A DNA stretch of 5,941 nucleotides. It comes from JAWLGW01 sp964569055. GTDB taxonomy: Bacteria > Planctomycetota > J058. This document shows, one piece after another, positions 4,186-5,941 of this stretch. The notes beneath the pieces were generated by a model. That model ran no database searches, was not told the DNA's origin, and worked only from the letters and a program-made list of their open reading frames with translations. The stretch is from the NCBI GenBank assembly GCA_964569055.1, contig CAZMSZ010000439.1, forward strand, positions 1-5,941. Reading direction: 5' to 3'. The position numbers and the translations under genes are program-made. Each line of letters begins with the position of its first letter. Positions within the stretch are counted from its first letter, which is position 1.

Positions 4186-4920
4186 GTGCACCGCAACGAC
4201 GTGATCCCGCTGGCGATCGCCGGGCTCGGCCTGCTCGGGCTGCTCGCGACCGCCACGTTGGCGCTCCAGGAGCTCGCCGGCCCCACGGGCGTCCCCGCGC
4301 CCGCGCCGGCCGAGCCGCGCCGGGCGGCGGCCCCGCTCCCCACCCCCCGCCCCGAGCCTGAGGCCCTGCCTCCGCTGCCGAGCCCGCCGGTCCCGCCGGC
4401 CACGCCCGGGGAGGGGGACGTGTGCGGCACGGCCGGGCCCTCGCTCGGCGAGCAGCTCGAGCTGGCGCAGCGGCGCGCCGCCGACGAGGCGCGCGAGGCG
4501 CGCGCCCGCGAGCTGGCCCGCCGCGAGGAGCACACCGGCGGCGCGCCGCTCGGCTGCTCCAAGCTGGTGATCTGGGAGGGCGGCAGCGCCCGGGGACGAA
4601 TCGTGTCGAGCGGCGTGGTGTCGCGCGACGACCAGGTCGCGGGCAAGGTCCTGGCCGACGGGCGGGTGATCGCCCGCGACGTGCTGCTCGGTGAGGTCGA
4701 CGGGGAGGGGCGGGTCTCGTTCGACCGCAAGGCGATCGGCCGGATCGACGCCAACGGCGACGTGTGGCGCGGCCGCGAGTGGGTCGGGCGGGTGCGCGAG
4801 GACGGGCAGATCGTGTGGCGCGGGCTGAGCTGGGGGCGGGTCGAGGGCTACACCGGGAGCGCGCCCGACCGGCGAGCGGTGGTCGCGTACCTGCTCCTGT
4901 TCTCGGGGACGTTCAAGTAG
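4186..4920 (+). CDS. Membrane-anchored beta-flower-like repeat protein
   Basis: A 244-residue protein. Residues 7-28 are one hydrophobic helix (IPLAIAGLGLLGLLATATLAL), serving as a signal anchor. Residues 32-76 are a Pro/Ala-rich spacer, and 87-115 a charged helix (LGEQLELAQRRAADEAREAR). C80 and C124 flank this helix and could form a disulfide outside the cytoplasm. From residue 137 five consecutive 16-residue units begin at G137, G153, G169, G185 and G201, with a partial sixth at G217. The consensus is G-[RKE]-[VI]-x-x-x-G-x-[VI]-x-R, one beta hairpin each. The end 'GRVEGY...AVVAYLLLFSGTF' resembles the closing strand of 5-fold beta-flower proteins known mainly from Bacteroidota. Biochemical function is unknown there too. 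The GTG start follows GAGGA (4173-4177) by eight bases, 11 bases after pssA. A longer open frame from 3559 is only the pssA shadow. Its place in the operon suggests an envelope role. Confidence 0.72.
   Translation: MHRNDVIPLAIAGLGLLGLLATATLALQELAGPTGVPAPAPAEPRRAAAPLPTPRPEPEALPPLPSPPVPPATPGEGDVCGTAGPSLGEQLELAQRRAADEAREARARELARREEHTGGAPLGCSKLVIWEGGSARGRIVSSGVVSRDDQVAGKVLADGRVIARDVLLGEVDGEGRVSFDRKAIGRIDANGDVWRGREWVGRVREDGQIVWRGLSWGRVEGYTGSAPDRRAVVAYLLLFSGTFK
4594..4851 (+). repeat. Five and a half in-frame 48-bp protein repeats
   Basis: Units of exactly 16 codons begin at 4594, 4642, 4690, 4738 and 4786, with a partial unit at 4834. Glycine opens every unit, a basic residue usually follows (Glu in one), and a second Gly is at position 7 in all five full units. 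The DNA copies are diverged, so the repeat is old and held at the protein level. Confidence 0.8.
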
Positions 4921-5939
4921 TGGCGGGTCGCCGGGTGCTCGTCACGGGCGCCACCGGGTTCATTGGCGGGCACCTGACGCGGCTGTTGCTCGAGCGAGGC
5001 GACGCGGTGAGCTGCCTGGTGCGCGAACCGGCGCGCGCCGCGGCGCTGGGCGAGCTGGGGGCGGAGCTGCTCCCGGGCGACCTGCGCGACCCGGCCGCGC
5101 TGCGCGCGGCGGTGGCGGGCCAGGCGGTAGTGTTCCACCTCGCGGCCCTGCTGCGCGCGCCCTGGCGCGCCGACTTCAGCACGATCAACGCCGAGGGGGC
5201 CGGGAACGTGGCGCGCGCCTGCGCCGAGGCCGACACGCCGCCGGTCCTGATCGCCGTCTCCTCGCTGGCCGCGGCGGGCCCGCGCGCGGCCGGCCCGCCG
5301 CGCACCGAGGCCGACCCGCCCGCGCCGACCTCCCGCTACGGCCGCGCCAAGCTCGAGGGCGAGCGCGCCGTCGCCGCCCACGCGGCCCGCGTCCCGATCA
5401 CGATCGTGCGCCCGCCGATCGTGCTCGGCGAGGGCGATCAGGCCGCGCTCTCGCTGTTCCGCATGGCCGGCCGCGGCCTGTTCGTGGTGCCGTCGTGGCG
5501 CGCCTCGCGCGTGGCCTGGGTCCACGTCCACGACCTGTGCGACCTGCTGGTGCGCGCGGCGGAGCGCGGCGAGCGCCTGCCCGCGCCCGACGCCGCCGGC
5601 CCGCCGGGACAGGGGATCTACTACTCGGTCACCGAGGAGGGCGTGACCCTGGCCGAGCTCGGCCGCCGCCTGGGCGCGGCGCTGGGACGCGAGCGCGTGC
5701 GCGTGCTCCGCGTCCCCGCCGCGCTCACCTGGACGGTGGGCGCGCTCGGCGAGGCCTGGGGCCGCCTCCGCGATCACCCCACGATCTTCAACCTCGACAA
5801 GGCGCGCGACGGGGTCGGCGGCGAGTGGAGCTGCACCTCGGCCAAGGCGGCCGAGCAGCTCGGCTACGCGCCGCTCGCGCCGGGGGACGAGCGCCTCGAG
5901 CAGGTCGCGCGCTGGTACCGCGAGCGCGGCTGGCTCTGA
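4920..5939 (+). CDS. NAD(P)-dependent epimerase/dehydrogenase, extended SDR family
   Basis: A 339-residue oxidoreductase of the extended short-chain dehydrogenase family. The N-terminal Rossmann fold has 'VLVTGATGFIGGHL' (6-19) with the GxxGxxG dinucleotide loop G10, G13 and G16, then 'GDLRD' (53-57) and 'VFHLAA' (71-76). Catalytic residues are S114/S115 in 'AVSSLAAAG', Y140 and K144 in 'YGRAK'. 'IVRPPIVLG' (162-170) and 'WVHVHDLCDLL' (200-210) are family motifs. The substrate half is typical of 3-beta-hydroxysteroid-dehydrogenase/sterol-like or nucleotide-sugar epimerase members, and the end ('CTSAKAAEQLGYAP' to 'RWYRERGWL') matches this subfamily's usual C-terminus. The substrate cannot be read from sequence; a lipid or sugar headgroup is suggested only by the neighbours. 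GTG at 4920 overlaps the preceding TAG by one base and the Rossmann strand begins five residues later, so the earlier frame from 4764 is rejected. GGGGA at 4905-4909 is a weak ribosome site. The TGA is two bases from the window end. Confidence 0.88.
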   Translation: MAGRRVLVTGATGFIGGHLTRLLLERGDAVSCLVREPARAAALGELGAELLPGDLRDPAALRAAVAGQAVVFHLAALLRAPWRADFSTINAEGAGNVARACAEADTPPVLIAVSSLAAAGPRAAGPPRTEADPPAPTSRYGRAKLEGERAVAAHAARVPITIVRPPIVLGEGDQAALSLFRMAGRGLFVVPSWRASRVAWVHVHDLCDLLVRAAERGERLPAPDAAGPPGQGIYYSVTEEGVTLAELGRRLGAALGRERVRVLRVPAALTWTVGALGEAWGRLRDHPTIFNLDKARDGVGGEWSCTSAKAAEQLGYAPLAPGDERLEQVARWYRERGWL

Positions 5940-5941
5940 GC

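Larger units (their letters stand above)
2601..5939 (+). other. Four-gene phospholipid/envelope operon
   Basis: The psd, pssA, beta-flower-like and epimerase genes share one strand. Junctions are a 4-base overlap (3503-3506), an 11-base gap (4175-4185) and a 1-base overlap (4920). No terminator or promoter-like sequence separates them. The first two are consecutive steps of phosphatidylethanolamine synthesis in reverse order. The left boundary is the terminator at 2548-2584. The right boundary lies outside the window. Confidence 0.8.

Noticed and set aside
4764..4919. Earlier start of the epimerase at 4764
   Set aside because: The extra 52 residues are the shadow of the beta-flower-like gene. 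The Rossmann strand starts just after GTG 4920.
4848..5777. 309-codon minus-strand frame opposite the epimerase
   Set aside because: It is Arg/Ala/Gly/His-rich with no domain, and it is antisense to a gene with an intact catalytic motif.

Overview
The window is a very G+C-rich stretch (about three quarters G+C by eye) of bacterial chromosome. It carries one short minus-strand gene followed by seven plus-strand genes that run to the right edge. Several features suggest a member of Planctomycetota: a small exported protein with a 'VVDTRSTRLAVYEY' core, its neighbour combining an excisionase-type helix-turn-helix with a membrane anchor, and frequent GTG starts. This assignment is an inference from gene style. 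A high-G+C deltaproteobacterial or myxobacterial lineage is the main alternative. No RNA gene, CRISPR array, insertion sequence or phage gene was seen.

Left part (1-1158). Positions 1-194 are non-coding and repeat-rich, with three copies of a degenerate ~20-bp unit and a 12-bp all-G/C hairpin. A 67-residue CxxC/coiled-coil gene on the minus strand (195-398) diverges from a 164-residue membrane-anchored protein (486-980). The latter looks like a thioredoxin fold that has lost its CxxC motif. A plausible sigma70-type promoter lies between them. Positions 981-1158 hold a perfect 16-bp palindrome, a better sigma70-type promoter and a leader hairpin.

Middle part (1159-2590). A small exported or anchored protein is followed by a 314-residue protein with an N-terminal MerR/excisionase-like DNA-binding domain, a long acidic Ser/Gly-rich linker and one C-terminal membrane helix. 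Two consecutive hairpins follow. The second is a convincing intrinsic terminator.

Right part (2601-5939). Four tightly packed genes form an evident operon: phosphatidylserine decarboxylase (psd), CDP-alcohol-type phosphatidylserine synthase (pssA), a membrane-anchored protein with five exact 16-residue repeats, and an NAD(P)-binding epimerase/dehydrogenase. The first two together convert CDP-diacylglycerol and serine to phosphatidylethanolamine. The other two are unexplained companions. The repeat protein closely resembles the '5-fold beta-flower' architecture and is probably on the outer side of the membrane. Junctions are a 4-bp overlap (psd/pssA), an 11-bp gap, and a 1-bp TAGTG overlap, consistent with translational coupling.

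The most interesting points are the membrane-tethered HTH protein, the beta-flower-like repeat protein inside a phospholipid operon, the thioredoxin fold without cysteines, and the terminator that ends only about 20 bases before psd.
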